Shown: in pieces, positions 29,815 to 40,991 of the stretch
Numbering within the stretch: position 1 is the stretch's first letter
Layout: each line of letters opens with the position of its first letter
Position numbers and translations under genes: made by a program
Notes under the pieces: model-generated
Told to the model about the DNA's origin: nothing
What the model saw: only the letters and a program-made list of their open reading frames with translations
The model's database searches: none
Origin: Tritrichomonas musculus
Taxonomy: Eukaryota > Parabasalia > Tritrichomonadida > Tritrichomonadidae
Length of the DNA stretch: 64,000 nt
Direction of reading: 5' to 3'
Assembly (NCBI GenBank): GCA_039105265.1
Contig: JAPFFF010000021.1
Span: 2,418,001-2,482,000, forward strand

Positions 29815-30756
29815 TTAAGTAGAACTGACTGATGGAGACATTTTCATTGGCCTCTTTTTGATAGGAGACGATCTTGTTAAATATTGCTCTCTTCTCGTTC
29901 TTGTTGAAGGCGAAGCTGGGCCCATTGGCGACATCGTCTTAGATGGAGAATTATACCCAGAACTTCTCTTACTTCTGTTAATATTAGTGCTATTATTTGC
30001 AGATGTTTGTGGTGTTTGTGGAGGTGTGGTAAGGTTTAAAATATCTTCTTCTATATGTAACTCTTCGAAAAATAATTCCTCTTCTTCATAATTTTGCTGA
30101 ATTTGTAATTTTTGTGCAGTTGCAGCAAGCCTTTTCTTCAATTTTGCGATATTGGCACTATATTTATTAACAACTTCATTTAGTGCTATCCTTTCCTTTT
30201 CTTTGCATAAATTATTTTCTTCTTCTTGCTTCTTTTGTATTTGCTCTGTTTTTAGGGCATAAACTTTATGAACTTCTTCCTCACGTTCTGCAACTACCTT
30301 TTCTAACACTTGTCTTGATTCCTTAAAAATGGCATCTGCTTCATCAAATCCTCCATTTTTAGCCATTGTTTGAGCTTCTTTTTTCAGATGCATTGCATCA
30401 GGTACGTTACGAGTCGAACAAATTTCCAGATCGCACGAATAAGATTCAGCATGAATTTTGAGTTGCTGTGCATGAAGTTTGTGGAGAGCTGAAAATCTTT
30501 CTTGAAACCTAGCCTTAACAGCGTATAATTCTTCATAAGCTTCACTAAAAAGTTTAGATGCTTCTCTTTTCACTAATTCTTTTTCACTTTCGTATAACAA
30601 TTCATTACCAATCCGCTTTTTTGTTTGGTCATTATATTGGATTTGGGCAGTAAGACGCTTGATGTGAACATCGATCGATTTGGCTTTCTGAAAATCACAC
30701 TCTTCTATCGCTTTTGCTTTTTCTTTCTGAAGGAGAACGATTTCTGGTGAGCTCAT
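29815..30756 (-). CDS. Coiled-coil protein with a basic proline/serine-rich tail
   Basis: Protein of 313 residues. Residues 1-225 are almost entirely helical-looking and charged, with heptad patterns (for example QKEKAKAIEECDFQKAKSID, which resembles a UVR-type helix pair, and LKKRLAATAQKLQIQQ). Residues 230-313 are rich in S, T, P and R and include TPPQTPQT and several SP sites typical of proline-directed kinase targets. No catalytic motif. Similar coiled-coil proteins with UVR-like helices are common in trichomonads, but their role is not established. It lies 127 bp downstream of the EF-hand gene on the same strand. Confidence 0.7.
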   Translation of the reverse strand: MSSPEIVLLQKEKAKAIEECDFQKAKSIDVHIKRLTAQIQYNDQTKKRIGNELLYESEKELVKREASKLFSEAYEELYAVKARFQERFSALHKLHAQQLKIHAESYSCDLEICSTRNVPDAMHLKKEAQTMAKNGGFDEADAIFKESRQVLEKVVAEREEEVHKVYALKTEQIQKKQEEENNLCKEKERIALNEVVNKYSANIAKLKKRLAATAQKLQIQQNYEEEELFFEELHIEEDILNLTTPPQTPQTSANNSTNINRSKRSSGYNSPSKTMSPMGPASPSTRTRREQYLTRSSPIKKRPMKMSPSVSST

Positions 30757-30883
30757 TTAATGGAGCCCGTTTAAATAAAAAATTGAATAAAAAACAAAAA
30801 CAAAAGATTTCTTTATTTATAACTTAAAAAAAATAAAATAATATTTATTGTAATCATATCATTTGCATTTAAGAGTTGGAATT

Positions 30884-31648
30884 TTATTGGCCTCCATAAA
30901 ACTCTTCTTCGTTATTGTTGAAATCAATAATTTCTTCTTCTTTTTTGCGCTCATCAAATTCTTTATTATCAATAACTTCTTCTTCCTCTTCTTCATATTC
31001 AACATATTCCTTTTCAACATGGTCGTAATCTTTATAATTCGAACTTTCTTTATAGTTGCTGTACTCTTCTCTGTGGTCACTATTGTCTTTTCTCTGATTG
31101 CTGGATTGTTCTGTTAAGTTATTATTTACTTGTGTATCATCATTATCGTTTTCTTCTTCTTCCTCTTCTTCTAAATTGTCAAGCATATCATCAACAAGTA
31201 AATCAGTAATTAAGTTTATATCTATTAAATCATTTTCATCTGGCTTGGAAATGGCTTTCATATGATTAACTTCATCTGATGTGAAAACATTACCAAATGT
31301 TGTTAAAATTTCCGAAAGGTCAGAAATACTAATTTTCCCGTTTCCATTGTTATCAAAAACTTGAAAAGCATCGTGTAACTTTTGCCAGGTTTGAGTATTT
31401 CGATGACGAGGTTCAAGGAACTCGCAAAATTTATCGAAAGTAAATTTCTGATTTTCTTTTAATTGAAATTGTATAAATGTTTTTTCAACAAAATCGTCGG
31501 GTAACGGAAAATGTAAGTATTCGATCATACTTCCTAATTTAGTAGTTTGCACCAAATCATCTCCATCTTCGTCAAATTCAATAAAACATTCTCGAAGCTT
31601 CTCCAAATTGTCAATTTCAATTGTCTGTTGATTCGATTTAGTCGTCAT
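30884..31648 (-). CDS. EF-hand calcium-binding protein with an acidic tail
   Basis: Protein of 254 residues with a calmodulin/centrin-like N-terminal part. The first loop DEDGDDLVQTTK (26-37) and third loop DNNGNGKISISD (99-110) have the spacing of EF-hands; position 12 is Lys and Asp rather than Glu, so calcium affinity may be reduced, especially in the first. The second and fourth sites are degenerate (LKENQKFTFDKF; PDENDLIDINLI). From about residue 145 the protein is a very acidic, repetitive E/D/N/Y-rich tail (YSNYKESSNYKDY). This tail is unusual for calmodulin-like proteins and could itself bind calcium loosely or bind basic partners. Confidence 0.8.
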   Translation of the reverse strand: MTTKSNQQTIEIDNLEKLRECFIEFDEDGDDLVQTTKLGSMIEYLHFPLPDDFVEKTFIQFQLKENQKFTFDKFCEFLEPRHRNTQTWQKLHDAFQVFDNNGNGKISISDLSEILTTFGNVFTSDEVNHMKAISKPDENDLIDINLITDLLVDDMLDNLEEEEEEENDNDDTQVNNNLTEQSSNQRKDNSDHREEYSNYKESSNYKDYDHVEKEYVEYEEEEEEVIDNKEFDERKKEEEIIDFNNNEEEFYGGQ

Positions 31649-32045
31649 TCAAAGAATATTTCTAAACGTCTCAAATGCTTTGTTATTGAATAATATTTTG
31701 AAAGTAAATTTATAATAATACGAGTTTTTTATACAGCAATATGAATTTATTAATAAAAAATAGACAAAAAGACATATCATGTAAATTTGCAATTTCCGAA
31801 TTAAACCGTTAAATATTTTATTGAAAATAATGTAAAAAAAAAAAAAAAAAAACACCATAAATATTAAAAAATTCTTACTTTTTTTAATTGTTTATGAGAT
31901 TCTCCATAATAATTTGTTTGATTTTCAATAATATAATAAAGATAATAAAGAAAAAATCTATTTAATAAAAAGATATTGAAGATATTTTGTTTAAATGAAC
32001 TAAACTATTTTTTGAATTTTTTTTTGGCTGAGCAAATTTATTCCA
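31649..32045. other. Divergent intergenic region
   Basis: Shared upstream region of the EF-hand gene (minus) and the RNase D-like/zinc-finger gene (plus). AT-rich with an A-run at about 31833-31851. No clear TCAY(A/T) motif lies close to either ATG. Confidence 0.4.
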
Positions 32046-33140
32046 ATGAACCAAGGAGAATATATTTCCCTAGTTGATAATCTTAATTTACTCCAGTCGT
32101 TTGGCGAATCTACTTGGATCATCAATTCAATGAAGACTATACAATACTTTAATGAATATCGATCAAATACTTATCTTGTTGACTCAAGGAATTTAAATAA
32201 CGCTGATCTTTTGAATCAAATCTCAAAATCTGATATATTTGGCTGCTACTTTGATATTCGTACTATTGAAGGCAACAGCAAAATCAATCAACTTGTTGTT
32301 GCCTGCTCTCAAGGCGTTGTAATCTTTACTTCATTTGAAAAGGAGTCAAACGAAGTTATGAAAAACTTCTTTTCTGCAATAAATAGCAAGCAATGCTATG
32401 TAAGAGGAATTACTTCTTATTATAAACTTTTGCATTTATATAATATTACTCTTAATCGAATAAGCAATGTTGACACATTGGAAAATTATCCTGATTTCAT
32501 GGAGTTTCGAAGGCAATCACCATTTTGCGGTTTTTCAGAAGCATATCGAGCAAAATCAAAATCACAATCATCAGAAAAAAATAATTTAGTTTTGGAATGT
32601 CTTACTAATGCGTTTGAAGCGGCATGCATCGATTATTATTTTACAAATTTGAATAAAAAAGGAAATTCGATAAATACAACATCTTTCAATACAGATCTCA
32701 GAAGTCAACCTTCATTTCCACCAGGGATGAATATTCCACCAAATCTTGACTACCCTCCAGGCATTAATCCTCAACCTCGTCAATTAAGCCCAAAATCATT
32801 TGCTCAACCACAGAGATTTTCTTTAGAACCTCAGCATACTTATCAAAGCATAACTCCAAATGCTCAGGAAGAAGCTTCAGAAAAAACAAACAAGCAAAAA
32901 GAAAAAGTTACATTTGCCCCAATTTCGGCAGATATACTGAAATCAAATAAGAAAAAACAAACAGAAATAGACAAACGATTTTGGAAAAATTTGGACACCT
33001 TAGCCGCGATTCTTTCTTCTACGAAAAAAATTGAAGTTGAAGATGGAAAATATTTCTGTAAACAATGCAACGAAAATTTTGTATCATATGAATTTCTTCT
33101 AGAACATTGTTGGAATGAGCATAAATCTGCTTTAGAATAA
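32046..33140 (+). CDS. RNase D-like domain protein with a C-terminal C2H2 zinc finger
   Basis: Protein of 364 residues. Residues about 25-215 follow the order of an RNase D/DnaQ-type 3'-5' exonuclease domain: TYLVDSRNL, IFGCYFDIRTIEG (where the catalytic DxE would lie), INQLVVACSQGVVIF, a middle segment SKQCYVRGITSYYKLLHLYNI, and a final helix ACIDYYFTNL. The expected catalytic acids are only partly present (the D-x-E is FDIR), so the domain is probably a non-catalytic nucleic-acid-binding version. A proline-rich linker follows (PPGMNIPPNLDYPPGINP). The C-terminus carries one C2H2 finger, FCKQCNENF...LLEHCWNEH, with correct C-x2-C-x12-H-x4-H spacing. A role in RNA metabolism is inferred. The exonuclease assignment is tentative; the finger is clear. 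Confidence 0.65.
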   Translation: MNQGEYISLVDNLNLLQSFGESTWIINSMKTIQYFNEYRSNTYLVDSRNLNNADLLNQISKSDIFGCYFDIRTIEGNSKINQLVVACSQGVVIFTSFEKESNEVMKNFFSAINSKQCYVRGITSYYKLLHLYNITLNRISNVDTLENYPDFMEFRRQSPFCGFSEAYRAKSKSQSSEKNNLVLECLTNAFEAACIDYYFTNLNKKGNSINTTSFNTDLRSQPSFPPGMNIPPNLDYPPGINPQPRQLSPKSFAQPQRFSLEPQHTYQSITPNAQEEASEKTNKQKEKVTFAPISADILKSNKKKQTEIDKRFWKNLDTLAAILSSTKKIEVEDGKYFCKQCNENFVSYEFLLEHCWNEHKSALE

Positions 33141-34114
33141 ATTTCTATCTTTATTTTTTTTATAATTTCATTTTTATTATTTTTAATTCTATAGTAATTA
33201 TTAAACTATTTCGTAAAAGAAAGAAACTTACCATTCTGCCTTTTCTCTTTTTCTTCAATACTGATTATTATATCATATTAACATTTTTGAAATTTACCAT
33301 AAAACAATAAAAGAGTTTTCATTTCTATTATTTCTTAAAATACATAATAAGAATGTTTTTTTATCAATTTACTGAAACAAAAATCGAAATAAACACATAA
33401 TAAAATTAAAAAATTTTGAATAAAAATTTTTATAAAAAATTGTCATATTAACCAAGGCATAAATCATTCATTATTTAATATTTCTCATCATTGAAGCAAA
33501 AAAGTTTCTTTTTCTTTAGTTCTCTTTCTTTTTTCATTTATTTTATTTTACACTTGGAATTCATTGAAAAGGATTTTTGTAAACATTTCAATATTGAGAA
33601 AACTCATAGAAAAGAAAATTGAATAGTTGTTTTCTCGGAAAAAGTTTAAAACTTTAAAATTTCACCATTCCGATCATTTTTGTAAAATTTTTACTCCTTT
33701 CAACTTTTAAATTTTTATTGAAAAAAGGGAATAGGCTTAAAAGAAGAATAGAAATAAATGATATGTAATTTATATAATTTATATATACCAAAATATAGCA
33801 AAAATACTCAAGAAATAATTTTTTTTAAGTCAATTAATTTTGTGATAACTCATAGAATTTTTAACATAGAATTTGATAGTGGTCCCTTAAAAGTCAAAAT
33901 TCATTATGGCGAAAATATAATTTATTAAATTTCAATATTTGGAAAAAAAGCTAGGATATAAATAGCCGTCCATTTAATATGCTTTTTTTTTTTTAAAAAA
34001 AATAGAAATTGACTTTTCTTTCAAATTTCAGTTGTCATATTTTAAATTTTAAAGAATTATTAATTCATAAAAAAAAATTTAAAATGTAATCATTTCATTT
34101 TATAAAATTTAATT
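33141..34114. other. Intergenic, upstream of the HECT gene
   Basis: AT-rich, nothing coding seen. Two overlapping TCATT words at 34090-34099 lie 16-25 bases before the HECT ATG. Confidence 0.35.
34090..34099 (+). promoter_or_regulatory. Double initiator-like TCATTTCATT
   Basis: Two adjacent TCATT motifs sit within 25 bases of the ATG at 34115. Both fit the trichomonad Inr consensus with leaders of 18 or 23 bases. Confidence 0.35.
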
Positions 34115-36550
34115 ATGAATCAAGAAACACCATTAACAAGCACTGTAAATGAAGTTACAGAGAGAGATCTGATCTGCCAATTACTAAAAATTGCAACAAA
34201 AGTGAAAATTGTATCATATGATTTAGTTTTTGATATTTTAAAAAAATTAGCAAATAATCATATGCAAAATGGAGATGATTATGTTGTTGAATCATTGTTT
34301 TTCTCATATATTACAAGTTGTAAAGAAGAAATTTCACGCAATTTTTCAAGTGTTCATTCAATCCAATATTCTCGAACAATGTCACAATATGAAATTGCGT
34401 TTTTATTAATAATTTTTCCAAAAAGAAATATTAATTTCAAAAATAAATTGATTTTACAGTCATGGAAAATTTTAACAAATGATGATTTTGATATTAATAA
34501 CATTAAAATATCAAAATTTTTGTCTTACTCATTATTACGTTATTTATGCAACTATTTTGACAATGATTGGGTTTTAGATTACAAAAAAATTGAGACAAAC
34601 AATTTAATTAATGATTTTTTCAATAACTTATATCATCCATTGAATATTTCCAGCATTAATGAAGAGGATAACACAATTGATGCATATGCAACAATTGATT
34701 TTTGGAAAAATATAATATCAAATAATGATTCATTAGAAAATTTGTCAATTAATGTTAATGATGATACTTATAGATTTAATATGGCGGCAATTTTTAAATT
34801 TTTAAATACAAACATCAAAATTAATTACAATATTAATAATTTTGCCTTTCAAGATTCAATTACATGTGACATTGCGAAATTAATTAAGACAAAACTTGAA
34901 TTAAATGAATTATTAGAGTACAGATCATTATCATCTGAAACCAAAAACTTGTGCACATTAATAGCATTTCTGATTATGAACAATACTTCACTCGAAAAAC
35001 TGAAATCATTAGAGGAATCAATGAATCCCCGCAGTTTCATGATTTTAATGCTAATTTATTCAAACTACAGCGATGAAATCAGTGCAGAATATCAAATTGA
35101 ATTAATTAAAAAGAACATTGATATCAAAAATTCAAATGATTTCATTTTGTTATCAATTTTGTTAAACAAAATGAAAGAAAACAAAATCACTGATTTTTCA
35201 GGCCTACCAAAGGACATTGCAACAATTGATGAAGAAGAAAACCAATCAAATTCAAATTTGTTCTCAATAATGATTGAAAAAGACACCAACATTTTGAAGG
35301 CCTTCATAAAAAATAACGAAATCGATGCGATTTATTCATTGTTTAAAAACGCAACAAACACCGAAAGATTTGTTAAATTTATCAAAGAAGACAGGCAAAC
35401 ATTAAAAGATCTCAAAAAGATCCTGTTGAAAATACAATTTAAGAGAGACACGCCATGCAATTTCTTAAAGGAAACAAAGTTAATTGATTTATTTCAATTA
35501 CATGAAAAACAAAATTTGTGCATAAATCCAAAGTTCACATCAAGAATTGAAATGAGAGTTCACAGAAACAAAGTTCTATACGATTCAATTAATTTTTGCA
35601 AGAACAAACAAATGAAGAACAAAATAATATCAGTCAAATACTTAAATGAGAATGGAATTGATGGCGGCGGATTAAAGAGAGATTGGTTTACAAGTGTCAG
35701 TCAGAGAATCATTGAATCAGGCGTTTTTGTTCCAGTTCCAAGTGGTTTTAAATTGACATTCAACGAAAAGAAGTTTAATTATAACATCGTCCAATTCACG
35801 GGGAAACTGATAGCATTATCAATACTAAACAAAGTAAACATTCCAATCAAGCTTACTTCGTGGATTTGGAAGGGATTGCTGAATGAGAAAGTCACTCTGG
35901 AAGACATGAAGGATTACGACTCAGAAATTTATCATTCGTTGAAATGGATCGCAGAAAACGATCCAGAACCGTTAATGATGACGTTTGTCAATTCGAGCAA
36001 TTGTGAACTATGCCCAAATGGCAGCAATATTGACTTGAACGAGAGCAACAAGAACGAATACATAAATTTAATGATTCATGACATTTTAGATAAAAAATTC
36101 ATTAGTAATATAAATGCTCTGAAGAGTGGTTTCGCATATTGCATCTATATGAGACAATTCTCGATGTTTATAGATTCAAACGATCTGCGTAGAATTGTTA
36201 ATGGAACTGATTATATCAATGTAAATGAATGGAAGAGAAACACATTAAATCCAAATCATGAATCAAGATATTTCAACGACTTTTTCAGAATGATTTCGAA
36301 ATGGCCGCAAGAAAAATTAAAGAAGCTGCTCAAATTTATCACAGGATCGTCACAGGTCCCATTTAATGGATTTAGGCAATATAAGTATGATGGCGGTCAG
36401 ATCAAATTATGCATAATTCGCGAGTCAGAAAGGTTACCAATTGCGCACACATGCTATAATTCATTGGAATTGCCCAAATATAAAGATTTAAATATTCTGG
36501 AGAGAAAATTATCAATGGCTATTGATTGCCAAAGTTTTGAAATAGAGTAA
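34115..36550 (+). CDS. HECT-domain E3 ubiquitin ligase
   Basis: Protein of 811 residues. The C-terminal part (about 480-811) is a HECT domain: KYLNENGIDGGGLKRDWF at its start, VQFTGKLIALSILNKVNIPI in the N-lobe, then GFAYCIYM, LKKLLKFITGSSQVPFNGF, and the active-site block RLPIAHTCYNSLELPKY with the thioester cysteine at residue 780 (36452-36454). The N-terminal 480 residues are helical-looking, N/I/K-rich and without a recognisable domain, as in many trichomonad HECT proteins with unclear substrate-binding regions. It should accept ubiquitin from an E2 and pass it to substrates. All key HECT residues I can check are present. Confidence 0.93.
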   Translation: MNQETPLTSTVNEVTERDLICQLLKIATKVKIVSYDLVFDILKKLANNHMQNGDDYVVESLFFSYITSCKEEISRNFSSVHSIQYSRTMSQYEIAFLLIIFPKRNINFKNKLILQSWKILTNDDFDINNIKISKFLSYSLLRYLCNYFDNDWVLDYKKIETNNLINDFFNNLYHPLNISSINEEDNTIDAYATIDFWKNIISNNDSLENLSINVNDDTYRFNMAAIFKFLNTNIKINYNINNFAFQDSITCDIAKLIKTKLELNELLEYRSLSSETKNLCTLIAFLIMNNTSLEKLKSLEESMNPRSFMILMLIYSNYSDEISAEYQIELIKKNIDIKNSNDFILLSILLNKMKENKITDFSGLPKDIATIDEEENQSNSNLFSIMIEKDTNILKAFIKNNEIDAIYSLFKNATNTERFVKFIKEDRQTLKDLKKILLKIQFKRDTPCNFLKETKLIDLFQLHEKQNLCINPKFTSRIEMRVHRNKVLYDSINFCKNKQMKNKIISVKYLNENGIDGGGLKRDWFTSVSQRIIESGVFVPVPSGFKLTFNEKKFNYNIVQFTGKLIALSILNKVNIPIKLTSWIWKGLLNEKVTLEDMKDYDSEIYHSLKWIAENDPEPLMMTFVNSSNCELCPNGSNIDLNESNKNEYINLMIHDILDKKFISNINALKSGFAYCIYMRQFSMFIDSNDLRRIVNGTDYINVNEWKRNTLNPNHESRYFNDFFRMISKWPQEKLKKLLKFITGSSQVPFNGFRQYKYDGGQIKLCIIRESERLPIAHTCYNSLELPKYKDLNILERKLSMAIDCQSFEIE

Positions 36551-37191
36551 TTTTTTTTAATGTTATTTATAAAAAACAATAAAATAGATTAAAACTATAA
36601 ATATTATTATTTCAAAAAAGAAAAATAGCTTTATTATTGTCCATGTTCAAATATAATTGAAATTAAACCAAATGCTTTATGCTTTTATATAATGCATATA
36701 GTGAGGAAAATTATATGTAAACGGGAGAATAATATGTAAACGCTACAGAAAAAGTTTAAGATAAACAATTTTTTTGAATTAATTAATAGAAATAATAAAT
36801 AATTTATTTGAAAAAAAATGATAAAAAAACTCTAAATTATCTTTATTAATTTTTGTAATTTATTATATAGTGATTCAAATTAAATTGATAATGTATAATA
36901 AAAAAACTAACTAAAAGAAAGCGGATAATGTTTTTTAAATCGATTATTGACTAGTTTATTTTTTATACTTCAACTTTTTAATAAGAATAACTAATTAAGC
37001 TGTGCAAAATAATGTTTAGTTTAGTACACTTTTCAAACATGTTTATCTTGATAAAAAACAAAAATTGTATTTTTCCATCATGTTAACAATCAAAATAATA
37101 TGATGATAATTATATAAAAACATCAACAAAGAATTATAAAATTGATAGTAAAGAAATTTTGCATATTTTTTAAAACATTAAAACTTTAAAA
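36551..37191. other. Intergenic, no gene seen
   Basis: AT-rich. TATGTAAACG occurs twice near 36714-36741. Leads directly into the 37192 element. Confidence 0.35.
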
Positions 37192-38271
37192 ATGGGTGGT
37201 GCAACGATAAAAAAATACTTTTGTTTTATATTTATAATTTAAATATAATGATATATATTATAAGAGTTAAATGAGGTCCGGAACTACAAAATTAATGCTG
37301 CGCAACTATATATGTATATTAAAATTGAATGAGAAAAAAAATAATCTTATTCAGAATTTTCTCAATTTAAAATTCAATAAAATCTTATCAATTTTTGTTT
37401 CTCAGAAAATATGAGTAACTAAATTCTTATGTTTTTATATTAACATTAGAATCTACTAATATTGAATATGATATTTATTTATAATTATATACATATATAT
37501 ATTATAATATTTTTAATAACATTTACAAGTTATTTTTAATAAGATATAATAATATAAAATTGAATGAAATAAAATAATTATATTTATACAATATCATTCA
37601 ATAAATTAAGAATGGTGCTTGAAATAATTTTTCTAAACTATTATCAAAAACTGTTAAGTACAAAAAAATTTTTTAATTTATGCTTATTTTATTTATTATA
37701 AACATATTTAAAATGAAAATCAAATATATATTAAATATAACTTATATATGATATGAAAACCAAATAATACATAATAATAGTAGATATATATTGAATGGTA
37801 TTTGATGTAAATTTCATTTTGAAATAAAGTTGCGCACGATTAAATATGATTATTTTATAGTATACAATCATATATATCACATAAATAAAAATATGTATTG
37901 ATACTTTATATTATCTAGAATTTGTTTGATATTTCAGAAAAGTTAAATCTATATGGCATACAACCAAAAAATGCAATTTTTTTAATCACATTGAAGATAA
38001 AATTATTTTTAACTAAATGATTAGAAAATGGAAATGTATTTGAATATAAAATGATACATTATACTACTGAAAATCAATATCATTTCATGATATTTCACAT
38101 TAAATGATTTCCAAAAAAGTTTGAATAGCTCAATGAATTATCGTTTAAAATTATTTAATTAAAAATATAAAGAGTTCTATATGGAATTTATTTAATTATA
38201 TTAAATAGAAAAAGAGATATTCATAAATTTTCAAAAAACGAGTAACGTATTTTTATCGTTGCACCACCCAT
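37192..38271. mobile_element. 1.08-kb non-autonomous transposon with 8-bp TSD
   Basis: Inverted ends ATGGGTGGTGCAACGATAAA on both sides, with perfect 8-bp flanking duplications CTTTAAAA (37184-37191 and 38272-38279). The ends share the pattern GGT(C/G)GT(A/G)CAAC with the element at 22799-23659, so the two probably belong to one family. A second, inner inverted pair TGCGCAACT / AGTTGCGCA lies at about 37309-37317 and 37828-37836. No coding frame of any length is present inside, so mobilisation must be in trans. Confidence 0.75.
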
Positions 38272-39486
38272 CTTTAAAATAAAAAACCTCTATCTTTGTA
38301 GTCAATTAATTGAATAAAAATATTCAAAAAAAAAAAAAAAACCACTTATAGAAAAAGCTATGCAAAAAGATCTTTATAGAACATCTTTATGTAATAAGTA
38401 AGTTTAGTATTCTGCAGACCGGTATTATATTCTTGCCAAATGTACATTTCTTCCCATACACGTCAATAGGATCGATAATTCATATTTTTCTCTTGCTATG
38501 GTCTTATAAAGTTTTATCAAAATCTTAAATAAAATATCAATTCAATTACTTTTGAATGTTTTTGAATTGATTATTTTTGTCCTTTTCAATTTTGAAAGAA
38601 CCGAACATTATTTTACAAAGTCTGATTATTTTATTAAAATATATCAAAAAAAAATTATAGTTTCAAGTGAAAAATTATAAATTTTCATCATATTGGTAAA
38701 GTGTAAATTCTAGATATTTAATTTCAAATTCGAATTATTTCAAAAATTAAATTTGAGAAGCTTCTACCCACAAAGAATAATTGTTTAATTAAGTATTTTT
38801 AATAAACATATTAATTAATAATTTAAACCATCAATAAATGTTACAAAAATTATTTTACGACAAAGAAATGATTCATAACAATTCCGAACTTTTATTCATT
38901 TTTTTTAATTCAAATTTTGATAACAGGAGATATAAGCTCACAAAAACTAAAAAAAATTAATAAGTTTATTTTCTAACAGCAAATTAATTGATAACAATTA
39001 TCCATTCAAAACAAATGAGTTATCCATTCAATAAGTTACAACTAGGATATTTTCAATTAAAATAATGTTAAATTAAGAAATCAATTCATCTCGATAAAAA
39101 AGAAATTTTAGAACATAACTACCAACTTTTTAATTAAATAAATTTACATGAGTATTATAAGAAATCTAATGATTTGCTAAACGTTTTTTTCTTTGAAATT
39201 AAACAATACATATTTTACGTGAACATATTTTTTCTTTTAATTTATTTAAAAAAAAAATGTTTTTTATCAATAATAACACATGTATATCATACGATATAAC
39301 TTTCCATTCAAACAATTAGTCGGCCAACTACAAATTTTGAATAAAAAATATGAATAAAAAGTTAAGTAAATATTTGGTATGATTTGAACTTTTGTTTGTT
39401 TAATTGAATCAAATTCAATAATTGAAAAGGTATGATAAAGCCAATTCAATGACTTTTATTCAATTTATAAAAATCGCAATATCTCT
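38272..39486. other. Intergenic, no gene seen
   Basis: AT-rich spacer between the 37192 element and the MATE gene, including an A-run at 38326-38341. No coding fragment found. Confidence 0.35.
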
Positions 39487-39491
39487 TCATT
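39487..39491 (+). promoter_or_regulatory. Initiator-like TCATT directly before the MATE ATG
   Basis: TCATT abuts the ATG at 39492. If the A is +1, the leader would be only three bases, short even for trichomonads. Confidence 0.35.
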
Positions 39492-40991
39492 ATGTCAGAA
39501 GCAAGCAGCTCAGATGGACGCAAAACGCTCGTCATGACCAGACAGCAAGAAAGATACGAGCAAAACACCCCTCTTGTTCAACTCTTAAGGATGAGTACTG
39601 GACCATTAGTTTACCAAGTTGGCGTAGCAATCCATGATGCCGTTGATATGCTCCTTATATCACGTGCATTTGATGATGAAGTCGTCCAAATCATTGGATT
39701 TGGGTCAATGATCAGATATCTTTGCATGTCAGTATCAATCTTCTTCAGTCAGGCTTGTGTCGGCCGATCTAGCGGACTTATCGGCGAATCACGATTTGAA
39801 GAAGCAGGACAAGTTGTCGTTGACATTTACAGAATCGCATTCTTCTCAATGATCATTGTACCAATTATATTCTACTTCTTAACAAAGCCAATTCTTGTCT
39901 TTATGGGATGTACAGCAGAAATGGCTGAAAGGGCTCTACCGTATTTGACACCAATTTTATGCATGATGCCATTTATTGCTTTATTCCAAATATCTTGCGG
40001 AATTATTCAATCAGAAGGTCGTTCAATGTTATCTGGATTAATGCAACTTCTTGCTTTTATTCTTAATTGCGGCTTCTTTTCACCAATTCTTCTATTTGCA
40101 ATCAAAGTTGATTTCAAATTTGCAGGTATCGGTTTCGCCCTTTCACAAGCTATACCAGGAATCATTTTAACTTCACTCATGCTTTCTAAAAAGTTTGATA
40201 CACAAGCCTCTTGGAAGATGTTGAAAGGTAAATTCTGTAAAGAAACTTGGGAAGGAATCAAGCTTGCCTCTCCTTTCATCATCAACGTTATTGCAGGTAC
40301 TATTCCACCAGTTATTATGATCAACTTTATGATGACTGAAGCTTTTGCCGAAGGAATAGGAGCAGAAGTCGGCGCAGTTTATTCCGTTTTCCTTAAAATT
40401 CAGCCAATTGTTAACTCATTTTCAATTTCTTTCTCAGATGGAATGCTTTCATCTGGAAGTTATGCGCATGGAAGTTTAAATCATGTTAGATTTAGTAAAC
40501 TACTTACATGGGACTTCATTCTTAACATGGTTTCACAAGCAATCTTTTTACCACTCCTTTGCTATCGTCCTGATGTAGTTGTTAAGATTTGGCTTTCAGA
40601 TCCTGCTTCTCTTAAAATTTCTCGTAAGTTCGTAGCAATTCCTTTCTACAGTAACTGGGTAAATGGTGTCAATGAATCTGTTACAGCCTTACTTCAGTGC
40701 CTTAGATATTCATGGACTGCTTTAATCCCTTCAATTGGCCGTGGTGTATTTTATATTATTTTTGCATTCGTCTTTAGAGCAATTCCTCACAATGGCGCAA
40801 TTTTCATGCTTTATGCTTATGTTGCAACCGATGCTGGTATTCTTTTGACTGACATTGCTGTATCTATCATTCCATTGAAAAGAGTTAAACAATTTATTGA
40901 ACAGGAAAAGGAGGCTGATATAAGCAACAAAGAAGATGAAGAAGATTATAATGAAGAGGAAGATAAGGATGATAATACCGTTTCTTTGTAA
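39492..40991 (+). CDS. MATE-family multidrug/toxic-compound efflux transporter
   Basis: Protein of 499 residues with about twelve hydrophobic segments arranged as two related halves, the MATE layout: first half starting VQLLRMSTGPLVYQVGVAIHDAVDMLLISRAF, with the MATE-type FGSMIRYLCMSVSIFFSQAC in helix 2, and the second half starting EGIKLASPFIINVIAGTIPPVIM. The C-terminus is a short acidic tail (NKEDEEDYNEEEDKDD). Family members exchange organic cations or drugs for H+ or Na+; the substrate cannot be read from sequence. The codons are more balanced and GC-richer than in neighbouring genes, which suggests good expression. Confidence 0.88.
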   Translation: MSEASSSDGRKTLVMTRQQERYEQNTPLVQLLRMSTGPLVYQVGVAIHDAVDMLLISRAFDDEVVQIIGFGSMIRYLCMSVSIFFSQACVGRSSGLIGESRFEEAGQVVVDIYRIAFFSMIIVPIIFYFLTKPILVFMGCTAEMAERALPYLTPILCMMPFIALFQISCGIIQSEGRSMLSGLMQLLAFILNCGFFSPILLFAIKVDFKFAGIGFALSQAIPGIILTSLMLSKKFDTQASWKMLKGKFCKETWEGIKLASPFIINVIAGTIPPVIMINFMMTEAFAEGIGAEVGAVYSVFLKIQPIVNSFSISFSDGMLSSGSYAHGSLNHVRFSKLLTWDFILNMVSQAIFLPLLCYRPDVVVKIWLSDPASLKISRKFVAIPFYSNWVNGVNESVTALLQCLRYSWTALIPSIGRGVFYIIFAFVFRAIPHNGAIFMLYAYVATDAGILLTDIAVSIIPLKRVKQFIEQEKEADISNKEDEEDYNEEEDKDDNTVSL

